NCBI RefSeq assembly: GCF_900103975.1
Contig: NZ_FNIR01000016.1
Span: 1-64,000, forward strand
Reading direction: 5' to 3'
DNA: 64,000 bases
DNA from: Klenkia soli
GTDB lineage: Bacteria > Actinomycetota > Actinomycetes > Mycobacteriales > Geodermatophilaceae
The first letter of the stretch is position 1; every line of letters begins with the position of its first letter. Below are positions 20,794 through 29,904 of the stretch, piece by piece. The translations under genes were made by a program, and so were the position numbers. The notes under the pieces are model-generated. The model had not been told where the DNA came from. It was given only the letters and a program-made list of their open reading frames with translations, and did not search any database.

Positions 20794-20823
20794 GTGACGG
20801 GACTGGACACGTGTGGTTAGGGT
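20794..20823 (+). promoter_or_regulatory. Promoter of the cold-shock gene
   Basis: GTGACG (20794-20799), an 18-bp spacer, then TAGGGT (20818-20823). It predicts a 5' leader of about 60 nt before the ATG at 20889. Confidence 0.5.
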
Positions 20824-20888
20824 TCAGTCGTCGGGAAGGCTCTGTAAGTGGCAGGACCCCGACGTACGACCTCAGCTAGGAGCGAGCA

Positions 20889-21092
20889 ATGCCCGAAGGA
20901 ACAGTGAAGTGGTTCAACGCCGAGAAGGGGTTCGGCTTTGCCACCCCCGATGGCGGCGGCCCGGACGTCTTCGTCCACTACTCGGCGATTCAGACCAGCG
21001 GGTACCGCTCGCTCGATGAGGGCCAGCGCATCTCGTTCGACGTCGAGCAGGGCCAGAAGGGCCCGCAGGCTGCGAACGTCAACCCGGTCTGA
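20889..21092 (+). CDS. Cold-shock domain protein (CspA family)
   Basis: 67 aa, a single OB-fold cold-shock domain. It has RNP1 (KGFGFATP) and RNP2 (DVFVHYSAI), which bind single-stranded RNA or DNA. These proteins melt RNA secondary structure and aid translation after cold or other stress, though many actinobacterial copies are constitutive. AGGAGCGAG lies just before the ATG. A leader of about 60 nt and a strong downstream hairpin make it a single-gene transcript. Confidence 0.95.
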   Translation: MPEGTVKWFNAEKGFGFATPDGGGPDVFVHYSAIQTSGYRSLDEGQRISFDVEQGQKGPQAANVNPV

Positions 21093-21133
21093 TCTCCTGA
21101 CCGGCGGCTGACTCAAGCCACCTGAACCACCGG

Positions 21134-21167
21134 CAGCGCCCCTCGACCTCCGGGTCGGGGGGCGCTG
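21134..21167. terminator. Terminator between csp and the converging small gene
   Basis: Fifteen-nt arms (21134-21148, 21153-21167) pair with one G-T wobble around a 4-nt loop. It lies 42 nt after the csp stop and 6 nt from the stop of the minus-strand gene. Confidence 0.7.
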
Positions 21168-21173
21168 CTGCGT

Positions 21174-21626
21174 TCAGTGGGCGCGGGGCACGTAGCCGCC
21201 GATCAGCGCGGACATCAGCAGCGCCCCGGCATCCGGCCCGACGGCCGTCGCGGCGTCGGCCAGCGCCCGCCAGCGGTCCCGCTCCACATCGGTGGCCGCA
21301 CCGGTGGCCCGGGCGGCCAGCTGCTCCCCCAGCCGCTCCCACTCCGACTGCGGGGTCGGCCACAGCCCGGTCAGCCGGCGGGCCTCGCCGGAGATGCCGG
21401 TGATGCGGACGACGTCGCCGGCGACGTTGGTCAGCGCGGCGACGTAGCCGGTGTCGACCAGCCCGCGGACGGCGGCGACGACCTGCGGCCGGGGCAGCCC
21501 GCTGGCCGGCACCACCTGGCCGAGGTAGGGCGCTCCCCCGTGCTCGGGGCTGTCGACCAGCCGGGCGACGGCCCGGAGGACGGGCAGGTCGCGGGTGAAC
21601 CAGGAGTCGGGCAGCAAGTCGGGCAC
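21174..21626 (-). CDS. Small protein with a probable winged-helix fold, unknown function
   Basis: 150 aa. The first half (about 10-85) reads like an IclR/MarR-style winged helix, with a helix-turn-helix stretch around LPRPQVVAAVRGLVDTGYV. The second half is a helical, Ala/Arg-rich segment. No ligand-binding domain is visible. GTG 21626 is supported by TAACGT 6 nt upstream. It converges on csp and its promoter backs onto the exported nuclease gene. I do not recognise the family, and DNA binding is inference. Confidence 0.6.
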   Translation of the reverse strand: MPDLLPDSWFTRDLPVLRAVARLVDSPEHGGAPYLGQVVPASGLPRPQVVAAVRGLVDTGYVAALTNVAGDVVRITGISGEARRLTGLWPTPQSEWERLGEQLAARATGAATDVERDRWRALADAATAVGPDAGALLMSALIGGYVPRAH

Positions 21627-21632
21627 CGGACC

Positions 21633-21638
21633 ACGTTA
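21633..21638 (-). promoter_or_regulatory. -10 box of the small winged-helix gene
   Basis: TAACGT with 6 nt to GTG 21626; no ribosome binding site is present. Confidence 0.45.
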
Positions 21639-21796
21639 CGGGGTGCCCGTCGGGCGCGGCGGACCCTGAGCGCAGCTCATGACCCCGGCGAAGAAAGTCA
21701 CCCGTTGTTCATGGACCTGGTCACAGCGCGCTGACAGGATCGGCACATCCCCCGCCCACCCGATGGCCGCCCGCGCGTGCGCCTGCGAGGAGAACC

Positions 21797-24322
21797 GTGA
21801 CCACGACCAGAACGGCGCCGGTCCTCGGCGTCGCCGTGTGCGCCCTGGTGGCCGGCGGGTTGGCCACCGCCGCCCCGGCCGCCGCCGCACCCGCCGACGC
21901 CCGCATCACCGAGATCCACTACGACGACGCCGGCGCGGACACCGGCGAGGCGGTCGAGGTGACCGCGCCGACCGCCGCCGACCTCACCGGCCTGCAGGTC
22001 GTGCTCTACAACGGCAACGGCGGCGCGCCCTACGCCACCCTCGACGTCCCGGCCGCCGACGACGGCATCGCCGTCGTGCCGGCGGTCGGCATCCAGAACG
22101 GGTCGCCCGACGGTCTGGCCCTGGTCACCGCCGACGGAACCGTCCTCGAGTTCCTGTCCTACGAGGGCGTGCTCACCGCCGTCGGTGGGCCGGCCGACCG
22201 GCTGACCAGCCGGGACATCGGCGTGCAGGAGGACGGGTCCCCGGAGGGCCAGTCGCTGCAGCTGGTCGACGGGGTCTGGGTCGGCCCGACGGCGTCCACG
22301 TTCGGCGGCACCGGCGGCACCCCGCCGCCGACGCCCACCGGACCCGCCTGCGACGCCACCGCGACCCCGATCGGCGCCGTGCAGGGCGCCGGCGCCACCA
22401 CGCCCGTCGCCGGGCAGCAGGTGAGCGTCCACGGCACCGTCGTCGCCGACCTGCAGGACGGCGGCGCCCAGGGCTTCCACGTGCAGGACGCCGGGGACGG
22501 CGACCCCGCCACCTCCGACGCCGTCTTCGTCTACGCACCCGGGGGCGCCCCGGTCGACCTGGGCGACGTCGTCACGGTGACCGGCACGGCCGCCGAGTTC
22601 CCGGCCGACGACCCGCTCGCGGTCACCCAGCTGACCCAGGTCGCCTACACCGACTGCGGCACCGCAGCGCTGCCGGAGCCGGCCGCGCTGCCGCTGCCCA
22701 GCGACGACGCCACCCGCGAGGCGCTGGAGGGCATGCTCGTCGCCCCCGCCACCGACCTGACCGTCTCCGAGCTGTTCGACCTGACCAGCTTCGGCGAGGT
22801 GCTGCTGTCCTCGGGCGGACGCCTGCTCTCCCCCACCCAGGCCGCCGAGCCCGGTGCCGCCGCCGCGGCGGTCGCCGCGGACAACGCGACCCGGTCGATC
22901 ACGCTGGACGACGGCTCCTCCGCCCGCCTGGGCCGCGGCACCGTGCCGCCGTACCTGGCGCCCGGCGACCCGGTCCGCATCGGCGACACCGCCCAGCTGG
23001 GCCCGGTGGTGCTCAGCGCGGGCTTCGGCACCTGGCGGCTGCAGCCGGCCGCCGGCGCGCCGGACAGCACCTTCGCCCCGACCAACCCCCGCACCGACGC
23101 ACCGGCCCCGGTCGGCGGCGACCTGCGGATCGCCGACTACAACGTGCTCAACTACTTCGTCACGTTCGGCGGGGAGTCCCGGGGCGCCACCAGCGCTGCG
23201 GAGCTGGCCGAGCAGCAGGCCAAGATCGTCGCCGGGCTGCGGGCCCTGGACGCCGACGTGATCACGCTGCACGAGATCGAGAACTCCGCCGTGACCACCC
23301 CGGAGACCCCGTACGCCGCGGTCGAGACCCTGGTGGCGGCGTTGGAGGCCGCCGACGGGCACGACTGGGACTACGCCCGGGCCCACGAGGACGGCGACGT
23401 GATCACCAACGCGATCATCCACCGCACCGACGTCGTCACCCCGGTCGGCGACCCGGTGGCCTACACCAGCCCGACCTTCGACAACGCCCGCAGCCCGATC
23501 GCGCAGACGTTCTCCACGGTGGCCGGGGCCGACGTGGTCACCGTCGTCGCCAACCACCTGAAGTCCAAGGGCAGCGCCTGCGCGACCGGCAACGACACCG
23601 CCGTCGGCGGGGCGGGCAACTGCAACGCCGACCGGACGGCGCAGGCCACCGAGCTGGTCGCCTTCGCCCAGCAGCTGGCCGAGTCCACCGGCGACCCGGA
23701 CGTGCTGCTGACCGGCGACTTCAACTCCTACCGGTTCGAGGACCCGCTGGACGTCGTCCGGGGCGCCGGGTACACGGAGCTGGGCGAGACCTTCGCGCCC
23801 GACCAGTACAGCTACGTGTTCGACGGCGGTTCCGGGTCGCTGGACCACGCCTTCGCCACCGCGTCGCTGCTCCCCCAGGTGACCGGCCTCACCGTGTGGG
23901 AGACCAACGCGGTCGAGTCCTTCGCCTACCAGTACGACTCCGGCGTCGACCCCCTCTACGCGCCGGACCCCTACCGGGCCAGCGACCACAACCCCACGGT
24001 GATCGGCCTGTCGCTGGAGACCGCCGCCACCGCGACGGTGTCCGAGCCCCGGCCCTTCCGCGGCGACCGCGTCACCGTCACCGGTGCCGGGTTCGCCCCG
24101 GGCGAGCGGGTGACCGCCACCATCGGCGGCCGGTCGGCCGGCTCCGGGACGGCGGGGCCCGACGGCCGGGTGACCCTGACCCCGCGGGTACCGGTGCTGC
24201 TGGGCGCCGGTGACCAGCCGGTCGTGCTGACCGGGACCTCCGGCGAGGACGCGAGCACCGCCATCACCCTGCGCACCCCCTGGCAGGAGCTGCTGGACCG
24301 CTTCCTGCGGCTGTTCGGCTGA
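21797..24322 (+). CDS. Secreted ExeM/NucH-type endonuclease with lamin-tail domain
   Basis: 841 aa, GTG start with AGGAG 7 nt upstream. A signal peptide (1-32, ending APAAAAPAD) precedes a lamin-tail-like domain (about 35-170, ARITEIHYDDAGADTGEAVEV). A beta-rich OB-like region follows (190-430). The endonuclease/exonuclease/phosphatase domain (about 440-745) has its catalytic motifs in VITLHEIENS, LLTGDFNSYRFEDPLD and YRASDHNPTVIG. The tail is an IPT/TIG-like beta module. Homologues degrade extracellular DNA for nutrients or biofilm turnover. It is monocistronic, with a hairpin after the stop. Confidence 0.9.
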   Translation: MTTTRTAPVLGVAVCALVAGGLATAAPAAAAPADARITEIHYDDAGADTGEAVEVTAPTAADLTGLQVVLYNGNGGAPYATLDVPAADDGIAVVPAVGIQNGSPDGLALVTADGTVLEFLSYEGVLTAVGGPADRLTSRDIGVQEDGSPEGQSLQLVDGVWVGPTASTFGGTGGTPPPTPTGPACDATATPIGAVQGAGATTPVAGQQVSVHGTVVADLQDGGAQGFHVQDAGDGDPATSDAVFVYAPGGAPVDLGDVVTVTGTAAEFPADDPLAVTQLTQVAYTDCGTAALPEPAALPLPSDDATREALEGMLVAPATDLTVSELFDLTSFGEVLLSSGGRLLSPTQAAEPGAAAAAVAADNATRSITLDDGSSARLGRGTVPPYLAPGDPVRIGDTAQLGPVVLSAGFGTWRLQPAAGAPDSTFAPTNPRTDAPAPVGGDLRIADYNVLNYFVTFGGESRGATSAAELAEQQAKIVAGLRALDADVITLHEIENSAVTTPETPYAAVETLVAALEAADGHDWDYARAHEDGDVITNAIIHRTDVVTPVGDPVAYTSPTFDNARSPIAQTFSTVAGADVVTVVANHLKSKGSACATGNDTAVGGAGNCNADRTAQATELVAFAQQLAESTGDPDVLLTGDFNSYRFEDPLDVVRGAGYTELGETFAPDQYSYVFDGGSGSLDHAFATASLLPQVTGLTVWETNAVESFAYQYDSGVDPLYAPDPYRASDHNPTVIGLSLETAATATVSEPRPFRGDRVTVTGAGFAPGERVTATIGGRSAGSGTAGPDGRVTLTPRVPVLLGAGDQPVVLTGTSGEDASTAITLRTPWQELLDRFLRLFG

Positions 24323-24332
24323 CCCCTCACCG

Positions 24333-24354
24333 CCCCGCCCGCACCCGGGCGGGG
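24333..24354 (+). terminator. Terminator of the exported nuclease gene
   Basis: CCCCGCCCG (24333-24341) and CGGGCGGGG (24346-24354) form a perfect 9-bp stem with a 4-nt loop, 11 nt after the stop. Confidence 0.65.
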
Positions 24355-24369
24355 GTGGCGGGCCGGTCG

Positions 24370-24375
24370 TACCGT
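24370..24375 (+). promoter_or_regulatory. -10 box of msrB
   Basis: TACCGT, 7 nt before ATG 24383. It rules out the in-frame GTG at 24374, which overlaps the box. Confidence 0.55.
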
Positions 24376-24382
24376 GGGGTGC

Positions 24383-24805
24383 ATGACGCAGCATGTCGAC
24401 AAGCAGCCCTCGGTCGTGAAGACCGACGCGGAGTGGCGGGCCCAGCTCTCGCCCGAGGAGTACGCCGTGCTCCGCCAGGCCGGCACCGAGCGGCCCTGGG
24501 TCGGCGAGTACACCGACACGAAGACCGTCGGGGTCTACCACTGCCGCGCCTGCGGCGCCGAGCTCTTCCGCTCCGAGACCAAGTTCGACTCGCACTGCGG
24601 CTGGCCGTCGTTCTACGAGCCGACCAGCGCGGACAACGTGGTGCTGAAGTCCGACCGGTCGCTGGGCATGGTCCGCACCGAGGTGCTGTGCGGCAGCTGC
24701 CACAGCCACCTGGGCCACGTCTTCGAGGACGCCCCGCAGACCCCGACCGGCGACCGCTACTGCATCAACTCGGTGTCGATCACCTTGGCGCCGGCCGCCG
24801 GCTGA
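24383..24805 (+). CDS. msrB: Peptide-methionine (R)-S-oxide reductase
   Basis: 140 aa. It reduces methionine-R-sulfoxide in oxidised proteins using thioredoxin. Two CxxC pairs (CRAC, CGSC) bind the structural zinc. Catalytic Cys127 is in RYCINS, and the HCGWPSF motif shapes the active site. Full family length and probably cytoplasmic. It is the msrB of the mycobacterial msrB/hemQ neighbourhood. A perfect 8-nt inverted repeat (24802-24819) covers the stop codon and a second, larger hairpin follows. Confidence 0.96.
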   Translation: MTQHVDKQPSVVKTDAEWRAQLSPEEYAVLRQAGTERPWVGEYTDTKTVGVYHCRACGAELFRSETKFDSHCGWPSFYEPTSADNVVLKSDRSLGMVRTEVLCGSCHSHLGHVFEDAPQTPTGDRYCINSVSITLAPAAG

Positions 24806-24823
24806 GCAGTTCTGCTCAGGCCT

Positions 24824-24853
24824 GCCGCCACCCGGGTGCGCCAGGGTGGCGGC
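24824..24853 (+). terminator. Terminator-like hairpin directly before a start codon
   Basis: GCCGCCACCC (24824-24833) pairs perfectly with GGGTGGCGGC (24844-24853); the ATG of the next gene is at 24854. It most likely ends msrB transcripts, but it could also hide the start of the lipoprotein gene in read-through RNA. Confidence 0.6.
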
Positions 24854-25813
24854 ATGGGCCGTCTCCGCACCGCCGTCCTGCTCGCGCTGGTCGCCACCGG
24901 GGTGGTCGGCTGCAGCACACCGCGCGCCGAGGTCGAGGCCGCCGAGCGCCTCTGGGGCTCGATCCCGGACGACGTCCGCGACGCCCTGGGCCTCGGTGAC
25001 CCGGAAGGCCATGCCTGGGGCAGCATCGGCGAGCACTGGCAGATCGAGGCCGAGCTGGGCATCCGCGCGACGCCCGACCCGCGGGTGCTCGGGAGCGGCA
25101 TCGCGAGCGCCTGCCACGCCGTCGTCGACGCGCTGGCCGGCACCGACGTCCAGGCCTTCGGGGTCATGCCGTTCGTGCCAGGCGTCGTCCGGGCCACGCA
25201 CGAGACGTGCGACCGGGGCCTGGCGCTGGGCAGCTGGTCGACCGAGCTGGGCTCGGCGGACTCCCCCGGCCGGTGGACCGAGCAGGGCGACCTCGTGCTC
25301 GGCCGCGAGCGGGACGGCCGGGCCGAGATGCTCGGGCCTGGCCTACGGCTGACCGCCGGCACCGTCACCGCCAGCAGCACGACCACACCGTGGACGTCGG
25401 CCGTCGTCCCGTTCGACGCCGCGGCGTGGGACGCCGCCCTGACCGCGGCCAGCACGCCCCTCCCGCTGTCGCCGGCACCGCCGGACCAGCAGATCGTGCT
25501 GCGCGTGCCCGCGGGCACCGCCGTGACCGGGACCGCCGAGTGCGGGGTCGGCCGAGGGGCGACGACGGTGACCGTCGCCTCCCCCATCTTCGCCGCGGCG
25601 ACGATCTCCTCGATCTCGGTGCACGCCGCCTCCCCCGACGACGACCCCGCGCCGGGGGGCGCCCTCTGCGGTGCCGGGCCGGTGAGCGCGCCGATCCGGC
25701 CGACGCTGAGCTACACCACCGCGGCCGGCGAGGCCGTCGACGTCGCGGTGGTGGCGGTGGGCCGGGAGACCGTGCGGGGCTCGCGCCTCACGGCCTCGGT
25801 CGCCGCCGGGTGA
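24854..25813 (+). CDS. Lipoprotein of unknown function
   Basis: 319 aa. The signal peptide is MGRLRTAVLLALVATGVVGC with lipobox VVGC. The mature part holds three conserved-looking Cys (near ACHAV, ETCDR and AECGV) and no recognisable domain. ATG 24854 is chosen because it gives a clean signal peptide; a GTG 18 nt upstream lies in the terminator stem. CAGGGT at 24843-24848 could be a weak -10. It ends 3 nt before the stop of the converging hemQ. The role is unknown. Confidence 0.7.
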   Translation: MGRLRTAVLLALVATGVVGCSTPRAEVEAAERLWGSIPDDVRDALGLGDPEGHAWGSIGEHWQIEAELGIRATPDPRVLGSGIASACHAVVDALAGTDVQAFGVMPFVPGVVRATHETCDRGLALGSWSTELGSADSPGRWTEQGDLVLGRERDGRAEMLGPGLRLTAGTVTASSTTTPWTSAVVPFDAAAWDAALTAASTPLPLSPAPPDQQIVLRVPAGTAVTGTAECGVGRGATTVTVASPIFAAATISSISVHAASPDDDPAPGGALCGAGPVSAPIRPTLSYTTAAGEAVDVAVVAVGRETVRGSRLTASVAAG

Positions 25814-25816
25814 GGG

Positions 25817-26533
25817 TCAGGCCAGACCGGCGACCAGCTCGGACGCCGAGCGGCGGGCGCCGGTGTAGAAGGGGATCTCCTCGCGCACGTGCCGGCGGGC
25901 CCGGGAGGCCCGCAGGTCGCGCATGAGGTCGACGATGCGGTGCAGCTCGTCGGCCTCGAAGGCCAGCATCCACTCGTAGTCGCCCAGCCCGAACGAGGCC
26001 ACCGTGTTGGCCCGGACGTCGGGGTAGGGCCGGGCCTGCATGCCGTGCTCCTTGAGCATGTCCCGCCGCTCCTCGTCGGGCAGCAGGTACCACTCGTAGG
26101 ACCGCACGAACGGGTAGACGCAGACCCACGCCCGCGGCTCCTCGTCGGCCAGGAACGCCGGGATGTGCGAGCGGTTGAACTCGGCCGGGCGGTGCAGCGC
26201 CATCTGCGACCACACCGGCTCCAGGCGCTGCCCCAGCGCGGTGCGGCGCAGCCGGGTGTAGGCCTCCTGCAGCGCCTCGGCGGTCTCGGCGTGCCACCAG
26301 ACCATGAGGTCGGCGTCGGCCCGCAGGCCGGCGACGTCGTAGAGCCCGCGGACGACGACGTCCTTGCCGGCCAGCTCGTCGACCAGCGAGCCCAGCTCGT
26401 CGGCGGCCGGCTGCCGCGGGTCGTCGCCGAAGGGGCGGGCCAGCCGGAACACCGACCACATCGTGTAGCGGATGGTGGCGTTGAGCTCGTTGGCCCGCTT
26501 GCCGATGCTCTTCTGCTCGGGCTGGTCGGTCAT
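25817..26533 (-). CDS. hemQ: Coproheme decarboxylase (HemQ/ChdC, chlorite dismutase-like)
   Basis: 238 aa. It converts Fe-coproporphyrin (coproheme) to heme b, the last step of the coproporphyrin-dependent pathway. Features typical of actinobacterial HemQ include [12 protein letters not shown] near the start, [23 protein letters not shown] in the middle (with candidate catalytic Tyr and pocket residues) and the [13 protein letters not shown] strand. ATG 26533 is preferred; another ATG 9 nt upstream is possible. It is the third gene of hemE-hemY-hemQ, 32 nt after hemY. The ferrochelatase for this pathway is not in the window. Confidence 0.92.
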   Translation of the reverse strand: MTDQPEQKSIGKRANELNATIRYTMWSVFRLARPFGDDPRQPAADELGSLVDELAGKDVVVRGLYDVAGLRADADLMVWWHAETAEALQEAYTRLRRTALGQRLEPVWSQMALHRPAEFNRSHIPAFLADEEPRAWVCVYPFVRSYEWYLLPDEERRDMLKEHGMQARPYPDVRANTVASFGLGDYEWMLAFEADELHRIVDLMRDLRASRARRHVREEIPFYTGARRSASELVAGLA

Positions 26534-26565
26534 GGGAGCCATTCTCCCCTGTGCCACGCCGCCGG

Positions 26566-27936
26566 TCAGGTGAGGGTGGCCACGGCCCGGCGGGCGTCGC
26601 GGATGCAGGCGGGGACGCCGACCCCGTCGTAGGCGGCCCCGGCGACGGCCAGCCCGGGCACCTCGGCCACGGCGGCCCGGACCTGCGCCACGCGGTCGAC
26701 GTGGCCGACCAGGTACTGCGGCAGTCCCCCGCCCCAGCGGACCAGGTGGGTCTCGACCGGCTCCGGCCGCGGCAGGTCCAGCAGCTCCACGACCTCGGCG
26801 ACCACCGCGGCGGTGAGGTCGTCGTCGGAGCGCTGCAGCTGCTCCTCCTCCAGGTACCGGCCGACCGAGGAGCGCACCCGCAGCAGGCCGTCGCCGTCCA
26901 GGTGCGGCCACTTCTGCGACGAGATGGTGACGCCCTTGACCAGCCGGCCGGCCACCGGCGGCACCAGCAGGCCCGAGCCGTCGGCCAGCTCCTGGCCGGG
27001 GAAGGCCATCGCCACGACCGCCATCGAGGCGTACGGGATCCCGGTCAGCGGCTCGACGGCGTCCGGGGCGACGTCGGCCAGCAGCCGGGCCGCCTTGCCG
27101 GCCGGCACCGTGACCACGACGGCGTCCGCGGCGAGGACCTCGCGGTCGGCGCCGACGGTGAGCTCGAGACCGCCGGGCACCCGCCGCAGCGTGTGCGCCG
27201 GGGTGCGCAGCCGCACCGTGCCCGGCGGCAGCGCTTCGACCAGGGCCAGCGGGAGGGAGGCCACGCCGCCGGGCAGGGTGGCGAACACCGGGCCCTCGGG
27301 CGAGCCGGCCGCGGCCTCGCGGCTGCGGGCACCGGCGTCCCGCGCGGCCGCCGCGGCGGCGAGCACGGAGTCGTGCCGCGGTAGCCGGGCGGCCAGGGCC
27401 GGCATGGTCGCCCGCACCGACAGCCGGTCGGCCTGCCCGGCGTACACGCCGCCGAGCAGGGGTTCCACCAGCCGGTCGACCACCTCGTCGCCCAGCCGCT
27501 CGCGCAGCAGACCGCCCACGGTGCGGTCGGCGTCGAAGTGCAGTGGCTGCAACGAGCGCTCCGCACGCACCCGGGCGACGCCGTCCGCGGAGAGCAGGTC
27601 GTCCAGGCCCTCGGCCGAGGTCGGCACGCCCAGCAGGGTGCCGGCCGGGAGCCGGTGCCGGCCCGAGGGGAGCACCACCGAGGCCGACGTCGTGCGCGGG
27701 GCGACCGTCTCCAGGCCGAGCTCGGCCATCAGCGCCACGGCCTCGGGCACCCGGGCCAGCACCGCCTCGGCGCCGGTGTCGTACCAGGTGCCGGCCAGCT
27801 CGACACGGCCCAGCTTCCCGCCCACCCGGTCACCGGCCTCGAGCACCACCACCTCGTCGCCGGGGTGCTCGCGGTGCCAGGCGTACGCCGCCGTCAGGCC
27901 GGTGATGCCGGCCCCGACCACGACGCACCGGCTCAT
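26566..27936 (-). CDS. hemY: HemY-type porphyrinogen oxidase, probably coproporphyrinogen III oxidase (CgoX)
   Basis: 456 aa flavoprotein. The FAD-binding [11 protein letters not shown] is at residues 8-18, and [19 protein letters not shown] completes the dinucleotide fold. A C-terminal FAD contact ([15 protein letters not shown]) closes the protein. With HemQ alongside and no sign of a protoporphyrin route here, the enzyme probably oxidises coproporphyrinogen III to coproporphyrin III rather than protoporphyrinogen. Its ATG overlaps the hemE stop by 4 nt (ATGA). Phytoene-desaturase-like flavoproteins share the fold, but the operon makes heme synthesis clear. Confidence 0.92.
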   Translation of the reverse strand: MSRCVVVGAGITGLTAAYAWHREHPGDEVVVLEAGDRVGGKLGRVELAGTWYDTGAEAVLARVPEAVALMAELGLETVAPRTTSASVVLPSGRHRLPAGTLLGVPTSAEGLDDLLSADGVARVRAERSLQPLHFDADRTVGGLLRERLGDEVVDRLVEPLLGGVYAGQADRLSVRATMPALAARLPRHDSVLAAAAAARDAGARSREAAAGSPEGPVFATLPGGVASLPLALVEALPPGTVRLRTPAHTLRRVPGGLELTVGADREVLAADAVVVTVPAGKAARLLADVAPDAVEPLTGIPYASMAVVAMAFPGQELADGSGLLVPPVAGRLVKGVTISSQKWPHLDGDGLLRVRSSVGRYLEEEQLQRSDDDLTAAVVAEVVELLDLPRPEPVETHLVRWGGGLPQYLVGHVDRVAQVRAAVAEVPGLAVAGAAYDGVGVPACIRDARRAVATLT

Positions 27937-29018
27937 GCCTCGGCGCTCAGCTGGTGCACGAGCTCCACGACGTGGGTGATCGCGCCCGGGTCGGTGTCGG
28001 GCAGCACGCCGTGGCCCAGGTTGAAGACGTGCCCGCGGGCGGCCCGGCCCTGCCGGAAGACCCGGCGGACCTCGCCCTCCAGCGTGGCGCGGTCGGCCAG
28101 CAGCACGGCGGGGTCCAGGTTGCCCTGCAGCGAGTAGCCGGGGCCCACCCGGCGGGCGGCCTCGTCCAGCGGCACCCGCCAGTCGACACCTACGACGTCG
28201 GCCCCGGCATCGCCGATCAGCGGGAGCAGCTCACCGGTGCCCACGCCGAAGTGGATCCGCGGCACGTCGCGCTCCCCCGCGGCCCGGTTGCCCAACCCGT
28301 CGAACACCGCCCGTGAGTGCGGCAGGACCCGGGTGGCGTAGTCCGTCGCGGACAGCACGCCGGCCCAGGAGTCGAACAGCTGGACGGCGGAGACGCCGGC
28401 GTCGACCTGGGCCCGCAGGTAGACCGCCGCCGACAGCGACAGCTTGGCCAGCAGCCGCTGCCAGGCCTCGGGCTCGGCGTACATGAAGGCCTTGGTGCGG
28501 GCGTGCTCCTTGGAGGGGCCGCCCTCGATCAGGTAGGTGGCCAGGGTGAACGGGGCACCGGCGAAGCCGATCAGCGGCGTGGCCCCCAGCTCGCCGACCA
28601 GCCGCGTCACCGAGGTGGTCAGGAAGTCCAGCTGACCCGGGTCGAGGTCGGGCAGGGCGTCGACGTCGGCCACGGTGCGCACCGGTTCGGCCACGACCGG
28701 GCCCACCCCGGGCTTGATCTCGATGTCCACCCCGGCGACGACGAGCGGCAGCACGATGTCGGAGAAGAGGATCGCGGCGTCGACCCCGTGCCGGCGGACC
28801 GGCTGGAGGGTGATCTCGGTGACCAGGTCGGGGTCCTGGCAGGCCTGCAGCATGGCCGTGCCGGCCCGCAGCGCGCGGTACTCGGGCAGCGACCGGCCGG
28901 CCTGCCGCATGAACCACACCGGGGTGCGACCCACCGGGTGCCCCAGGGCGGCCCGGACGAGGTCCGAGTCGGCCGGGGAGGTGCTGCTGGCGGTGTCCGG
29001 TGCTGCTGCTGTGCCCAC
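27933..29018 (-). CDS. hemE: Uroporphyrinogen decarboxylase
   Basis: 361 aa. It removes four carboxyl groups from uroporphyrinogen III to give coproporphyrinogen III, the substrate of the next enzyme. The signatures [16 protein letters not shown] and [17 protein letters not shown] are present, with catalytic Asp in [13 protein letters not shown] 29018 has GGGAGG 10 nt upstream; the longer upstream reading frame is Gly/Arg-rich and not family-like. It is the first gene of hemE-hemY-hemQ and shares a 150-bp divergent promoter region with the DUF3000 gene. Confidence 0.95.
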   Translation of the reverse strand: MGTAAAPDTASSTSPADSDLVRAALGHPVGRTPVWFMRQAGRSLPEYRALRAGTAMLQACQDPDLVTEITLQPVRRHGVDAAILFSDIVLPLVVAGVDIEIKPGVGPVVAEPVRTVADVDALPDLDPGQLDFLTTSVTRLVGELGATPLIGFAGAPFTLATYLIEGGPSKEHARTKAFMYAEPEAWQRLLAKLSLSAAVYLRAQVDAGVSAVQLFDSWAGVLSATDYATRVLPHSRAVFDGLGNRAAGERDVPRIHFGVGTGELLPLIGDAGADVVGVDWRVPLDEAARRVGPGYSLQGNLDPAVLLADRATLEGEVRRVFRQGRAARGHVFNLGHGVLPDTDPGAITHVVELVHQLSAEA

Positions 29019-29157
29019 GACCAGCCATCCTCCCAGACCTCCGCGGCGCCGCCCCGCGGGCTCCGGACCACCCTCCGCGGCGGACACGCCGAGGGCCATC
29101 ACTCTCCGTGCACGACCGATTGGCGCGTCGGAAGGGCGGGGTGTCGGTACAGCGACC

Positions 29158-29163
29158 TACCCT
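29158..29163 (+). promoter_or_regulatory. -10 box of the DUF3000 gene
   Basis: TACCCT, 6 nt before GTG 29170, in the divergent region shared with hemE. Confidence 0.55.
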
Positions 29164-29169
29164 TCGGGC

Positions 29170-29817
29170 GTGGATCCCCAGCGCAGGCCAGGTCGTGGCC
29201 CGGGTGGCGACGGCGAACGTCCGCCGCCGCCGGCCGAGTTCCAGGCCGCGCTCGACGCGTTGGCCACCGTCCGCGCACGCAGCGAGATCGCCCTCGAGCA
29301 CATCCCGGCCCCCCAGCGCCTGGCCCCGTGGTCGCACGCCATCGGGGCGCGGGTGGCCGAGCCCGGCGAGATCGCCGGCGAGGACGACGTCGAGATCGCC
29401 AGCGGCCGGTTCATCGTCCTGCACGACCCCGCCGGGCACGAGGCCTGGGACGGCACCACGCGGTGCGTCGGCTACGTCTCGGCGGTCACCGACGAGTCGA
29501 TGGTCGACGACACGATGTTCTCCGAGGTCGCCTGGAGCTGGCTGGTCGAGGCGCTGTCCGACCACGGCGCGGCCCACCACTCGCTGGGCGGCACGGTCAC
29601 CCGCACCGCCTCCACCCGGTTCGGCGACATCGCCGGCCCCGAGCACTCCGTCGACGTCGAGATCCGGGCCTCCTGGACCGCCGGCGACACCGACCTCGAC
29701 CGGCACCTCGGCGCGTGGCTCGAGGTGCTGGGCAACGCCGCCGGTCTCCCCCCGCCGGGTGTGCACCTGCTCGGTTCGGCCGGCAACGGCCGGGCATCGG
29801 GCGGCAGCACCTCCTAG
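29170..29817 (+). CDS. DUF3000 family protein
   Basis: 215 aa, a conserved actinobacterial protein of unknown function that sits next to RNase D in mycobacteria too. After a short Pro/Arg-rich start it reads as one alpha/beta domain (EFQAALDALATVRARSEIAL through SVDVEIRASWTAGDTDLDRH). The core WSHAIGARV and DDTMFSEVAWSWL stretches are typical of the family. There is no signal peptide or membrane segment. The TAG stop forms the beginning of TAGAGT, a possible -10 for the next gene. Confidence 0.85.
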   Translation: MDPQRRPGRGPGGDGERPPPPAEFQAALDALATVRARSEIALEHIPAPQRLAPWSHAIGARVAEPGEIAGEDDVEIASGRFIVLHDPAGHEAWDGTTRCVGYVSAVTDESMVDDTMFSEVAWSWLVEALSDHGAAHHSLGGTVTRTASTRFGDIAGPEHSVDVEIRASWTAGDTDLDRHLGAWLEVLGNAAGLPPPGVHLLGSAGNGRASGGSTS

Positions 29818-29846
29818 AGTGAGCCGGTTGCTCCATCCGGAGCAAC
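29815..29846 (+). promoter_or_regulatory. Promoter box and hairpin ahead of the LuxR-type regulator
   Basis: TAGAGT (29815-29820) uses the DUF3000 stop codon. Seven bases later GTTGCTCC-ATCC-GGAGCAAC (29827-29846) forms a perfect 8-bp stem with a 4-nt loop. The regulator message would start at or inside this hairpin. It may be an operator, an mRNA-stabilising 5' stem or a terminator for DUF3000. Confidence 0.45.
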
Positions 29847-29904
29847 GACCGATGGGCCGACTGCGGCGACACGCTGACGGCCGGAGCGCTGGAGCGACCA
29901 CCAC

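Noticed and set aside
21698-25201. A 1167-codon open frame on the minus strand across the nuclease, msrB and lipoprotein genes
   Set aside because: It is antisense to three well-supported genes, has Gly/Arg/Val-rich composition without motifs, and arises because stops are rare in GC-rich shadow frames. The same applies to long frames such as 129-1451, 8503-10461, 10371-12878 and 58766-61780.
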